NCBI RefSeq assembly: GCF_013106755.1
Contig: NZ_WHPF01000009.1
Span: forward strand, 186,001-250,000
DNA: 64,000 nucleotides
Origin: Limnovirga soli
GTDB taxonomy: Bacteria > Bacteroidota > Bacteroidia > Chitinophagales > Chitinophagaceae
Direction of reading: 5' to 3'
Each line of letters begins with the position of its first letter. The stretch's first letter is position 1. Below are positions 36,589 to 45,441 of this stretch, in pieces. Under the pieces are notes generated by a model. It was not told the DNA's origin and searched no databases. It was given only the letters and a program-made list of their open reading frames with translations. The translations under genes and the position numbers were made by a program.

Positions 36589-37932
36589 ATGCTCTTATTT
36601 TCTTTTATCCGTTATACGCAACCTGCCTGGCAATTTAACCTTTTGCCCAATGTACAACACGCAGTGGCATCCAGTTGTATTGATATTGCATTATACCCGC
36701 AACTGGTGTTGGATGAACAATACCAAACCCAATCGGCACGCCTGGCCGATGCTGGTTACACACTGGTAAATCAGGGGCACTTGCTTACTGCTTCAACAGC
36801 ACAGGTACAAGCGCTAACTAAATTGCCTGCACCCAGCTTACACGATGAATATGTATTTGTAAGAAAATATTGGGGCACATTTTGGGCATGGTATGCCTTA
36901 TTTATCAGGCTATTTACTTTTCATAATCCCTTTAAAGAAATAGTGGCTTTTTTGTCAACAGCCAAGGTTAAAAAGGTTAACCTATTTAATACGTTCGAAC
37001 TACATGCTGGGTATAAAGATTTTCATTCGCCATTACTTTTACAACAACCATTTGTGGCCGTGATTATACCTACCCTAAACCGCTATACTTATTTGAAGGA
37101 TGTATTACACGATCTGGAAAAACAAGCTTATACCAATTTTGAAGTTATTGTAGTCGATCAGTCTGATCATATCGATACCAGTTTTTATCAGCAGTTTCAA
37201 TTAAAGCTTACACTCATTACACAAAAAGAAAAGCTATTGTGGACGGCCCGCAACAATGCTGTTAGGGCAACCGCTGCAGATTATCTGTTATTTTTTGACG
37301 ACGATTCAAGGGTTAACGCCAACTGGATAGAAGAGCACCTGAAATGCATAGATTATTTTAATTGTTCAATTTCGGCCGGTGTTTCTCTGGCGGCAGTGGG
37401 ACAAAAAATTCCACAGAGTTATAGTTATTTTCGCTGGGCCACCCAATTCGATTCGGGTAACGCCATGATAAAGCGCTCTGTAATGCAACAAATAGGCATG
37501 TTCGACGAAACCTTTAACGGTCAACGTATGGGAGATGGCGAATTTGGATATCGGGCCTATATGGCTGGTATATCCAGTATTTCAAATCCTAATGCAGCAA
37601 GGGTTCACCTCAAAGTAAGTACAGGTGGTTTACGCGAAATGGGTAGCTGGGATGCTTTTCGTTCCATAAAATGGTTTGCTCCCAAACCCTTGCCCAGTGT
37701 AGTGTATTTGTTTAAAAAATATTTTCCACCGGCATTATATCGTAATGTATTTTTTATAGGCATCATGTTATCCAATGTGCCGTATAGGTATAAAGGCCGT
37801 TCGGGCATGCTGGCATTAAGTGTGGTGCTTACCATTATAAAATCGCCTGTGTTATTGGTGCAATATTATCGGGCAGTTAAAATGGCCGGCAATATGCAGC
37901 AATCGGCAGTTGCACCAACAATATTGGAATAG
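36589..37932 (+). CDS. Glycosyltransferase GT2 with N-terminal extension
   Basis: A 447-residue protein. The first about 150 residues (MLLFSFIRYTQPAWQFNL...) form a domain I do not recognise. The GT2 domain starts near residue 155 with FVAVIIPTLNRYTYLKDVL and contains VIVVDQSDH, LLFFDDDSRVNANWIEEHL and GDGEFGYRAYMAG. The C-terminus has hydrophobic stretches. The start follows the previous stop by one base; a longer in-frame start would overlap that gene by 95 bases. Confidence 0.82.
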   Translation: MLLFSFIRYTQPAWQFNLLPNVQHAVASSCIDIALYPQLVLDEQYQTQSARLADAGYTLVNQGHLLTASTAQVQALTKLPAPSLHDEYVFVRKYWGTFWAWYALFIRLFTFHNPFKEIVAFLSTAKVKKVNLFNTFELHAGYKDFHSPLLLQQPFVAVIIPTLNRYTYLKDVLHDLEKQAYTNFEVIVVDQSDHIDTSFYQQFQLKLTLITQKEKLLWTARNNAVRATAADYLLFFDDDSRVNANWIEEHLKCIDYFNCSISAGVSLAAVGQKIPQSYSYFRWATQFDSGNAMIKRSVMQQIGMFDETFNGQRMGDGEFGYRAYMAGISSISNPNAARVHLKVSTGGLREMGSWDAFRSIKWFAPKPLPSVVYLFKKYFPPALYRNVFFIGIMLSNVPYRYKGRSGMLALSVVLTIIKSPVLLVQYYRAVKMAGNMQQSAVAPTILE

Positions 37933-37935
37933 TTA

Positions 37936-38325
37936 TGGGCCCGGCAGTAAAGCATAGTGCAGCATTCGTTGCGTCGCACTCTTGTACACCAGGAACATGA
38001 TGCGGCAGGGAAGAAGTGAGTGGTGAATGGTGAGTGGTCAGGAGGGAGTGGGAAGAAGTGAGTGGTTAGGGGTCAGTGGTGAATAGTTAGGGGTATATTT
38101 AATGTAAGTTTTGTATGTTAAAAAAGCAGCTAAATTTAACGCACTATATTAATCACCATTCACCATTCACCAGTCACCATTCACAAGTCACCATTCACCA
38201 CTCACCAATCACAGATCACCGCTCCCCGCTCCCCGCTCCCCATCTGCCTGGCAAGGCTCCGAACGGTGCAGTGTGCGACGCAAGTGTAGCTGTATATAGT
38301 ACTTAAGTTGGGCTAATAAAAAAAG
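37936..38325. repeat. Composite repeat 2: inverted class A ends around heptamer tracts
   Basis: The left end is TTGCGTCGCACTCTTGTAC (37969-37987) and the right end GTGTGCGACGCAAG (38271-38284). The interior holds a G-rich GAGTGGTGAATGG tract (38013-38095), a long C-rich run of TCACCNN heptamers (about 38152-38220) and a short CCCCGCT triplication (38221-38242). This is the largest of the four and fills the whole gap between two genes. A 63-codon frame through it is repeat-derived. Confidence 0.88.
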
Positions 38326-38339
38326 AGATCGTTATATAA

Positions 38340-39509
38340 ATGCAAAATAAATTTAAGCGGTTGTTGATTGTGTCTGACTGTATACATATGTATGCAGGAA
38401 ATGGAGCAGTGGCTACAGAGAATCATATTTTTCGCAGGCAAATGGAAGCCATTGCCGCCTATTTTGAACATACCACTATTTGTTGCCCTTTTGTATCGTA
38501 CGATGAACATAAAGTAATTACGGCCTACGACACTAATACTATTTCGTTTACCGCATTGCCCAATGTAGGCGGTAATACCTGGAATGATAAACTGGCCATA
38601 ATAAAAACTATTCCGGCCTGGATTAGTGCTTATCGCAAAGCCAATAAGGTTACTGATGTGGTGTATATGCGTTTCCCTAATAATTTAAGTATACCCGCCT
38701 ACTTTTATTTTACACTTATTGGCAAAAAAAAGTTTGCAGCCTATACGGGTAACTGGCCCGATTATGTAAATGAACCCATTACTTACCGACTGCAAAAATG
38801 GTTATTAACACATTGGTTTAACGGGCCTGTTTGGGTTTATTTGAGTGGGCAAACCACGGCTAAACATATATTTAATGCAAAAAGCCCCTCGTATTATTTA
38901 TCTGAATGGGAGGAGGAATCCAGCCAGGTGGAAGAGAGAATAAAAATGTTGCACGCAGATGATTTGAGTCACCCTGTATTTATCACGGTAGGGTCATTAA
39001 CTGCACACAAAAATCAGCAATATATTCTGGATGCTTTTTTGGTATTGCGCAAACAGGGCCTGCAGTTTACCTTATATATAGTAGGAGATGGCGTTTTAAA
39101 AAACAGCTATGCTGATTTTATTAATAAACATCAGCTGGAAGATTGTGTAATTCTTACAGGCAAGAAAAATTATATTGAACTGAGGGCCTTATACCGGCAA
39201 TCAGATTTTTTAATTCAGGCACCATTGGTAGAAGGTTTTGGTAAAGTGCCGGTAGAAGGTTTATTTCATGGCGTAATTCCCATACTTAGTGAAAGTGCCA
39301 TGAGTAAGGAAATGACAGGTAATGGCGGGTTTGGCTATGTATTTTCAGTGGCCGCTGTTGATAACCTGGTACAGCTTATCACCAGCATATTAGCGCAGCC
39401 ATCGCAACTGCCGCCTATGATAACAGCCGGCAGGGATTATGCACGTTCACATACATTGGATCAGTGGAGTGAACATTATATCCATCTATTAAATACTTAT
39501 TTTGAATAA
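38340..39509 (+). CDS. Glycosyltransferase GT4
   Basis: A 389-residue transferase starting MQNKFKRLLIVSDCIHMYAGNGAVATENH. The nucleotide-sugar domain has FITVGSLTAHKNQQYILDAFLVL and the motif APLVEGFGKVPVEGLFHGVIPIL, where the second Glu of the E-x7-E pair is retained. It is the first gene after composite repeat 2 and overlaps the polymerase gene by 8 bases. Confidence 0.85.
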   Translation: MQNKFKRLLIVSDCIHMYAGNGAVATENHIFRRQMEAIAAYFEHTTICCPFVSYDEHKVITAYDTNTISFTALPNVGGNTWNDKLAIIKTIPAWISAYRKANKVTDVVYMRFPNNLSIPAYFYFTLIGKKKFAAYTGNWPDYVNEPITYRLQKWLLTHWFNGPVWVYLSGQTTAKHIFNAKSPSYYLSEWEEESSQVEERIKMLHADDLSHPVFITVGSLTAHKNQQYILDAFLVLRKQGLQFTLYIVGDGVLKNSYADFINKHQLEDCVILTGKKNYIELRALYRQSDFLIQAPLVEGFGKVPVEGLFHGVIPILSESAMSKEMTGNGGFGYVFSVAAVDNLVQLITSILAQPSQLPPMITAGRDYARSHTLDQWSEHYIHLLNTYFE

Positions 39510-40851
39510 GCGGATACAACAATATTCCAATGTGCTATATACTCCGGTAACGCACTTCTTGCTCGCATTGTCAGGGGGTATTCTTATTGGCTTTGACTTT
39601 TTGCCCAGAGATATATTTGGCTACCTGTATCTGGGCGTGGCTGCCGTTTTGTTTATCTATGCATGGCAGCAGAATTTGTATATGTTTTTTTCAGTGTTGC
39701 CCTATCTTATTTATATGGAAATATATATTAGGGCATATGATAGGTTTATACCTTATTTGTTTATGCCATATGTGTATATTTTTGTTTTTCTGTTATATAT
39801 TTTCAGAAAGGGTACACAGGTTAGGATACATTCCAGGGCCTTTATTTTTTTAATCATATTTGCCTTTATTGAATATTTTAATGGCTTACGTACCGAGGAT
39901 GTAGATTATGCCCGTGGGCTTATTACCAATACTTCTGCACTGGCTATTATTGTATTTTGGGCTTCCACCACGGTTATTCAACCTTCATTAATTAACCGCT
40001 TGTTTTATCACATCAAAATTGCCGGTGTATTATTAACAGGTATTGTATTGGCAGCACATCTTATCGGGCATATCGATTATGGGTTGGCCTCAAATTCCGA
40101 ATCAACCAATGGGTTGGCACCCGTACAAATCAGCGGTTATCTGGGTTTGGTAAGCATATTGTTTTTTTTGTCAATTATGGATGAAACCGAAAGACGCGAC
40201 ATTATATTGAATATTATATTTTTTACCCTCGTTACCACCATTATGGTGTTAAGTTTCTCCCGTGGTGGTTTGTATTTTTTAGTGGGCGTTATGGCACTTT
40301 ATTTTATACTCAATTACCGTAAAGTAAGTAATTACCTCATCTTAATTGTGCTTATTCCCATTGGTTACCTCATTTATAATTATGTTACCGAAACCACTGG
40401 TGGCGCCATTGTAGAACGTTACCAGCAGGAGGGTGCATCTGGCCGCGATATATTAGTAGAAGCCGCCTGGCATTTGTTTCAGGATGATCCATTGGCTGGC
40501 GTGGGTACCGGAAATTTTCGACACGAAATTATTAAGCGCGGATTGTATGCCGAAGAGTCTGGTGCGCATAATGAGTTTATGCGGGCCGCAGCAGAACATG
40601 GCTTGCTGGGTATTATTTTCTACTGGGGATTTTTTATTATACTTTTTTATGAAGTATTAAAACGCAAAAAGCCACAACGGGATTATGGCATTTACTTCTT
40701 TGTACTATTCTGTTTAATTATTGTACATAACGGATTAAAAATATCCATTCAGCCAATTATATTAATGCTGGTAGTAGGTACGCCAAGCCTCTTTACCATA
40801 AAACTTAGAAAGCATGTACCAGTTGCAAAAAACAGCGCCCTCTCAGCTTAA
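39502..40851 (+). CDS. O-antigen polymerase/ligase family membrane protein
   Basis: A 449-residue protein with about ten hydrophobic segments. The large-loop region MVLSFSRGGLYFLVGVMALYF and the downstream LFQDDPLAGVGTGNFRHEI...SGAHNEFMRAAAEHGLLGIIFYWGFF carry the Wzy_C/O-antigen ligase signature. It may polymerise repeat units (Wzy) or ligate glycan (WaaL-type); the two cannot be told apart here. The start is TTG at 39502. No Wzx flippase is seen nearby. Confidence 0.88.
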   Translation: MNKRIQQYSNVLYTPVTHFLLALSGGILIGFDFLPRDIFGYLYLGVAAVLFIYAWQQNLYMFFSVLPYLIYMEIYIRAYDRFIPYLFMPYVYIFVFLLYIFRKGTQVRIHSRAFIFLIIFAFIEYFNGLRTEDVDYARGLITNTSALAIIVFWASTTVIQPSLINRLFYHIKIAGVLLTGIVLAAHLIGHIDYGLASNSESTNGLAPVQISGYLGLVSILFFLSIMDETERRDIILNIIFFTLVTTIMVLSFSRGGLYFLVGVMALYFILNYRKVSNYLILIVLIPIGYLIYNYVTETTGGAIVERYQQEGASGRDILVEAAWHLFQDDPLAGVGTGNFRHEIIKRGLYAEESGAHNEFMRAAAEHGLLGIIFYWGFFIILFYEVLKRKKPQRDYGIYFFVLFCLIIVHNGLKISIQPIILMLVVGTPSLFTIKLRKHVPVAKNSALSA

Positions 40852-41455
40852 TGATTTGGCGCATTGCCATGCTGCCTGTTTTCCGGATTCATTATCGGTG
40901 CAATTGGGAACTGCCTATATCGCCAAAACTTTTGAATGGTTTCTGGTAAATGAGCACCGGTTTTTGTTTCATATAAAAAATGGGGAAACCATTATTGGGT
41001 ATTGCGGGGGATTTATTACCCAATATGCCGGTGATGGATCAACCAGCGGCATGATGCAGTTTGCGATGACAGAAGCTATTAAGGGCGTTATTAAAAGGCC
41101 ATGGTTATTATTACATCGGGAAGTAATTCCTTTTTATCCGCTTATTGGTAAAAACCTGTGGAAGAAAATAATTTCATTGGCAAAAACACCAAAACTTGCG
41201 CCAGCAACAGCAAATGGTTTTACCAGTAGCGCCGGACTGGTAGTAATTGGCATATTGCCGGAACACAGGGGTAAAGGGGTATTTGAAATGCTTATGCAGC
41301 AGTTTGACAAAGAAGTATATCTACATCATGCCAGCCGGGCGCATTTATCGGTAAAAAAAGAAAATGCCAGGGCTATTCAGGCATATAGCAAAGCAGGATG
41401 GCAAACTGCAAAAACAAATGAGCATACTATTGAAATGCATAAATATGTTGAGTAA
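40814..41455 (+). CDS. GNAT family acetyltransferase
   Basis: A 213-residue protein with the acetyl-CoA-binding motif VVIGILPEHRGKGVFEMLMQQF (about residues 143-164) and the late KENARAIQAYSKAGWQTAK, both standard for GNAT enzymes. It overlaps the polymerase gene by 38 bases, so translation is probably coupled. N-acetylation of an amino sugar is a plausible role, together with the aminotransferase at 42778. Confidence 0.82.
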   Translation: MYQLQKTAPSQLNDLAHCHAACFPDSLSVQLGTAYIAKTFEWFLVNEHRFLFHIKNGETIIGYCGGFITQYAGDGSTSGMMQFAMTEAIKGVIKRPWLLLHREVIPFYPLIGKNLWKKIISLAKTPKLAPATANGFTSSAGLVVIGILPEHRGKGVFEMLMQQFDKEVYLHHASRAHLSVKKENARAIQAYSKAGWQTAKTNEHTIEMHKYVE

Positions 41456-41457
41456 AA

Positions 41458-42504
41458 ATGACTGCTAACGGGCAACCTATATTGGTAATTGGTTTGTTTA
41501 ATAAGCCGGCAGATGCGGAGCACCGTTATCTTACGGCCACAGAACAAATGGCGCAGCTTTTTGAGAAAAATAGTATAGCTGTCATTACCACATCTGCCAG
41601 TCAGGGAAAATTATTGCGGTTAATAGATACTGTTTATACCATCATTAAAAACCGGGCTCAGTTTTCTATGGCCATTGCGCCTTTATTTGGTACCAGGCCC
41701 AGCTTTATATGGCAGGAAATAGCTACGCGTTTATTAAAGCTGTTTCATAAAAAAATTATACTGGTAGTGCATGGCGGTTCAATACCAGAGCGCATGCAAA
41801 AAAATGCCGCTCCGTTTTTAAAGGCACTTCGCAGGGCAGATGTTGTGGTTTGTCCTTCGCCCTACATGCAACATGTTTTGGCACAATACCATATTACAAC
41901 AGTGCTCATAGAAAATGTGCTGCCGTTGAACGAGTATTTGTTTTATCCCCGTCAGCATCTTAGCCCCAGAATTATCTGGATGCGTTCTTTTGAAGACACC
42001 TATAACCCTTTAATGGCAGTACGTATGGCTGCTTTGCTGGCTAAAAAATATCCTGATTTTGCCATGGTTATGGCAGGCAGGGATGATGGTATGCTGTCTC
42101 AAACAAAGGCACTGGCTGCGCAACTTGGGGTGATAGAAAAAATTAGTTTCCCCGGTTTTATACAACTGTCTCAAAAGCAGGAATATGCCCGCACCTATGA
42201 TATTTATATTTGCACCAACCGTATTGATAATGCCCCAGTTTCCATTATAGAATTTATGGCCATGGGTGTGCCGGTGGTGGCAGTTAAAACAGGGGGCATC
42301 CCTTATTTAATTACAGATAATGTGAATGGCTGTTTGGTAATGCCCGATGATGAAAAAGCAATGGCAGAAAAAATTGATATGCTTATTAACAACCCGGAAT
42401 TGTGTAAGCATATTTGCGCTAATGCCCATACCTATTCCAGAAATTATGATGAAGCACTGGTGCTGCAAAAATGGAGTACTGTTTTACAGTTAAATAGGCC
42501 ATAA
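41458..42504 (+). CDS. Glycosyltransferase GT4
   Basis: A 348-residue GT-B protein beginning PILVIGLFNKPADAEHRYLTATEQMAQLF. It has VVHGGSIPERM, VVCPSPYMQHVL and a C-terminal domain with MVMAGRDDGMLSQ and DNAPVSIIEFMAMGVPVVAVKTGG. It is shorter than the other GT4 genes. It is two bases after the GNAT gene; composite repeat 3 follows. Confidence 0.82.
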   Translation: MTANGQPILVIGLFNKPADAEHRYLTATEQMAQLFEKNSIAVITTSASQGKLLRLIDTVYTIIKNRAQFSMAIAPLFGTRPSFIWQEIATRLLKLFHKKIILVVHGGSIPERMQKNAAPFLKALRRADVVVCPSPYMQHVLAQYHITTVLIENVLPLNEYLFYPRQHLSPRIIWMRSFEDTYNPLMAVRMAALLAKKYPDFAMVMAGRDDGMLSQTKALAAQLGVIEKISFPGFIQLSQKQEYARTYDIYICTNRIDNAPVSIIEFMAMGVPVVAVKTGGIPYLITDNVNGCLVMPDDEKAMAEKIDMLINNPELCKHICANAHTYSRNYDEALVLQKWSTVLQLNRP

Positions 42505-42507
42505 TGT

Positions 42508-42761
42508 GGTTACCAGCTGCGGAATGCTATATGGCTTTACTTGCGTCGCACACTGCGGCGACGGGTCAATGCCGGGCAGGGGGGAATTGTGAATTGTGAG
42601 TTGTGAGAGGTGAGTTGTAGGTGGGTTCATTAATTATAAAAAAAGGAACACTTACTCCCCATTCACCACTCACCATTCCCTTGCTGCCTCAAGTATCAGG
42701 AGTACAAGAGTGCGACGCAACGGATGTTTAATGGCATAGATGCAGTTGGGCTCCAAAAAAC
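42508..42761. repeat. Composite repeat 3 (reverse orientation)
   Basis: The left end TTGCGTCGCACACTGC (42541-42556) and right end GTACAAGAGTGCGACGCAA (42702-42720) are the mirror image of composites 1, 2 and 4. Inside are a G-rich tract of GAATTGT/GAGTTGT heptamers (about 42583-42625) and a C-rich CATTCACCACTCACC tract (42660-42680). The right arm runs into codons that falsely extend the aminotransferase frame. Confidence 0.85.
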
Positions 42762-42777
42762 TATTATAAACAATACT

Positions 42778-43992
42778 ATGAAAATACCTTTTTCGCCACC
42801 TTACATAGACCAGGATATTATTGATGAAGTAACCCATACTTTAGAAAGTGGCTGGATTACTACCGGTCCAAAAGTGAAATTGCTGGAAGAAGAAACCGCC
42901 ATGTATAGCGGGGTGGAAAAAGCGGTGGCGGTAAATTCTGCCACATCGGCAATGATGCTGGTACTGCACTGGATGGGCATTACACGTGGCGATGAAGTGA
43001 TTTTACCGGCATATACTTATTGCGCCACCGCACTGGCTGCCATGCATATTGGTGCAACACCGGTAATGGTAGAAATTGGCCCCGATTTTAATATAGATCC
43101 GCAGGCAATTAAAAAGGCTATTACCCCTAAAACAAAAGCCATTATTGCGGTTGATTTGGGTGGCTGGCCCTGTGATTATGAAGCCATTTATGCAGTATTG
43201 GCTGCCAATGAAATACAGCAAATGTTCGCACCTGCCTCGCCACAACAAAAGCAATTGGGTAGAATTTTGGTGATGAACGATGCAGCGCATTCTTTAGGGG
43301 CAAGATATAATCATCATCCGGTAGCCAAAGCGGCCGATATTACTGTATTTTCTTTGCATGCGGTAAAAAATGTAACCTCCGCCGAAGGGGGTATTATTTG
43401 CCTTAACCTGCCAGCACCATTTGATAATAACGCTGTGTATGCCACCATGAAATTGTGGAGTATGAACGGACAAACAAAAGATGCGCTGGCAAAATCTACC
43501 GCAGGTGGCTGGCAATATGATATTGTTTATCCCGGCTTTAAATTGAATATGCCCGATGTGCTGGCGGCTATTGGTTTGGCGCAGTTAAGAAAATATATTG
43601 CCACGCTGCATGCCGAACGTAAACGGGTGGTGGAGTTGTATCATAGTTTATTTAAAGGGAAAAACTGGGCCATTTTGCCTGCTTTTGAGCGGGTGGGTAC
43701 CGTACCTTCTTACCATTTGTATTTGTTGCGGATAGAAGGTGCCAATGAACAGCAACGCAACCAAATAATCAATAAAATTGCAGAGGCAGAAGTTAGCGTA
43801 AACGTGCACTTTACGCCTTTGCCTATGCTGGCCGTTTTCAAGGAAAAGGGATACGATATTGCCAATTACCCAATTGCCTATCAGCAATATGCCAATGTAA
43901 TTACTTTGCCGGTTTACCCGCAGCTTACCACAGCCCAAATTACTTATGTGGCCCAAACGGTTATTGAAGCAACTGAATCGGTTTTAGATTAA
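42778..43992 (+). CDS. DegT/DnrJ/EryC1 family sugar aminotransferase
   Basis: A PLP-dependent fold-type I transaminase of 404 residues that aminates a nucleotide-linked keto sugar. It has KIPFSPPYIDQDIIDEV, SGWITTGPKVKLLEEE, VNSATSAMMLVLHW, ILPAYTYCATALAAMHIGATPV and the Schiff-base lysine region FSLHAVKNVTSAEGGII. The start at MKIPFSPP matches the family; the ATG at 42724 lies in the repeat. The next gene is the initiating sugar phosphotransferase, a pairing also seen in bacillosamine-type loci, but no matching dehydratase is in the window. Confidence 0.9.
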   Translation: MKIPFSPPYIDQDIIDEVTHTLESGWITTGPKVKLLEEETAMYSGVEKAVAVNSATSAMMLVLHWMGITRGDEVILPAYTYCATALAAMHIGATPVMVEIGPDFNIDPQAIKKAITPKTKAIIAVDLGGWPCDYEAIYAVLAANEIQQMFAPASPQQKQLGRILVMNDAAHSLGARYNHHPVAKAADITVFSLHAVKNVTSAEGGIICLNLPAPFDNNAVYATMKLWSMNGQTKDALAKSTAGGWQYDIVYPGFKLNMPDVLAAIGLAQLRKYIATLHAERKRVVELYHSLFKGKNWAILPAFERVGTVPSYHLYLLRIEGANEQQRNQIINKIAEAEVSVNVHFTPLPMLAVFKEKGYDIANYPIAYQQYANVITLPVYPQLTTAQITYVAQTVIEATESVLD

Positions 43993-44015
43993 CAGTAAAT
44001 TAATTCTCTATTTAC

Positions 44016-44618
44016 ATGATTCGTTTATTGGACTGTTTACTCTCCCTGATTGGCCTGATTATTTTACTGCCATTTATGCTGCTGATTGGTATAATGGTAA
44101 AAATCAGCTCCAAAGGGCCTGTATTATTTGTACAGCAAAGGGTGGGCAGGCATAATAAGGATTTTGCTTTTTATAAGTTTAGAACCATGACCGTTTCAAA
44201 CAACGAGCAACTGCAAATTACCGCCGGAGCCAATATTAGCCGTATTACCAAAGTAGGCGCATTTTTGCGAACCTATAAACTGGATGAATTGCCCCAGCTT
44301 TTTAATGTATTAATAAATGATATGAGCTTTGTTGGTCCGCGCCCCGAAGTGCGGCGTTATGTAAACCTGTACACCCCCGAACAACAAAAAGTGTTAGCTA
44401 TAAAACCGGGCATTACAGATTATGCTTCCCTGGCTTTTTATAATGAACAGGAATTGTTGGCCACACAATCCAACCCCGAAGCATATTATATCAATACCAT
44501 TATGCCGCAAAAAATTCAACTTAATATGCAATATGTGCGCAACCAAACAATGGCCAGTTATTGCAGGGTTTTGTATTTAACCATCAGGGCATTTTTTGGG
44601 GGTGGGGGCAAAAAATAA
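44016..44618 (+). CDS. Initiating sugar-1-phosphate transferase (PglC/WcaJ-type)
   Basis: A monotopic phosphoglycosyl transferase of 200 residues that loads the first sugar phosphate onto the lipid carrier. One re-entrant hydrophobic segment (LLDCLLSLIGLIILLPFMLLIGIMV) is followed by SSKGPVLFVQQRVGRHNKDFAFYKFRTM, LRTYKLDELPQLFNVL and MSFVGPRPEVRRYV. The size matches the minimal PglC-like form without the extra membrane domain. It is near the end of the locus, not at the start. Confidence 0.93.
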   Translation: MIRLLDCLLSLIGLIILLPFMLLIGIMVKISSKGPVLFVQQRVGRHNKDFAFYKFRTMTVSNNEQLQITAGANISRITKVGAFLRTYKLDELPQLFNVLINDMSFVGPRPEVRRYVNLYTPEQQKVLAIKPGITDYASLAFYNEQELLATQSNPEAYYINTIMPQKIQLNMQYVRNQTMASYCRVLYLTIRAFFGGGGKK

Positions 44619-44655
44619 GTATGTTATTCTACAATTTACAACATAGCTCATCCAG

Positions 44656-44663
44656 TATCTTTG
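44656..44663 (+). promoter_or_regulatory. -7 box next to the PHP phosphatase start
   Basis: TATCTTTG is an exact TAnnTTTG match, ending three bases before the ATG at 44667. The predicted transcript start falls at or just past that ATG, so the mRNA may be leaderless. Confidence 0.5.
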
Positions 44664-44666
44664 CGT

Positions 44667-45419
44667 ATGTTTTCATTCTTTAAGTCGAAACCTGTAACAC
44701 CAGACCTCTCTTTTATTGGCGCAGATATGCATTCGCACCTGCTGCCCGGGCTGGATGATGGACTAAAAACAGTAGAAGAATCTGTTGCATTTATTGGTCA
44801 GCTGGCGCAAATGGGTTATCGTAAACTTATTTGTACGCCGCATATTATTGCAGATATTTACCCCAATTCACCTGCCACCATATTGCCAAAGCTGGAATTG
44901 GTAAGGGCTGCTCTAAAAGAAAATAATATACCGGTAACCATTGAAGCTGCTGCAGAATATATGGTAGATCTGGAAATGGAAAAGTTGGTTACCGGCGGAA
45001 GCGAATTACTTACGTTGGGTAAAAATCTTATCCTTATCGAAATGTCTTATGTTGGTGCTTCGCCTAATATGGAGCGTACAATTTTTCAGCTAAGAATGCG
45101 TGGTTTACAGCCTGTGCTGGCCCACCCCGAGCGTTATGTATTTTACCATAACGATTTTAGCGCTTACCAGCGGCTGGCCGATATGGGTTGCCTGATGCAA
45201 ATTAATTTACTTTCCCTGGCAGGTTATTATGGCAAGTCCATAAAATTGGTTGCCGAAAAGCTTGTTCAACGCCAAATGGTTGATTTGCTGGGCACCGATA
45301 TGCACCATGGAAAACATATGGCCGCCCTGCAACAGTTAGCGTCAACCAAAGAATTTTATACTATGTTTAAAGATGTTAACATTCGCAATAAGGCCTTGTT
45401 ATTAAAAGAAGATGAATAA
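44667..45419 (+). CDS. PHP-domain tyrosine-protein phosphatase (CpsB/YwqE-like)
   Basis: A 250-residue metal-dependent phosphatase. It has the N-terminal DMHSHLLPGLDDGLKTVEESV, the middle CTPHIIADIYPN, VLAHPERY and the C-terminal LGTDMHH, the set of metal ligands of the PHP fold. Relatives dephosphorylate BY-kinases such as CpsD, so it likely resets the Wzc protein at 14419. ATG 44667 is preferred over TTG 44661. It closes the polysaccharide locus. Confidence 0.9.
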   Translation: MFSFFKSKPVTPDLSFIGADMHSHLLPGLDDGLKTVEESVAFIGQLAQMGYRKLICTPHIIADIYPNSPATILPKLELVRAALKENNIPVTIEAAAEYMVDLEMEKLVTGGSELLTLGKNLILIEMSYVGASPNMERTIFQLRMRGLQPVLAHPERYVFYHNDFSAYQRLADMGCLMQINLLSLAGYYGKSIKLVAEKLVQRQMVDLLGTDMHHGKHMAALQQLASTKEFYTMFKDVNIRNKALLLKEDE

Positions 45420-45441
45420 GCATTTTAGCTTGTAATTGTTG

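Noticed and set aside
37969-38284. CRISPR array, considered for the heptamer tracts and regular repeats
   Set aside because: The units are 7 bases and contiguous, without unique spacers of about 30 bases, and no cas genes are nearby.
38115-38306. A 63-codon plus-strand frame with His/Ser/Pro-rich repeats
   Set aside because: It is a translation of the TCACCNN heptamer tract in composite repeat 2; the peptide has no protein-like composition.
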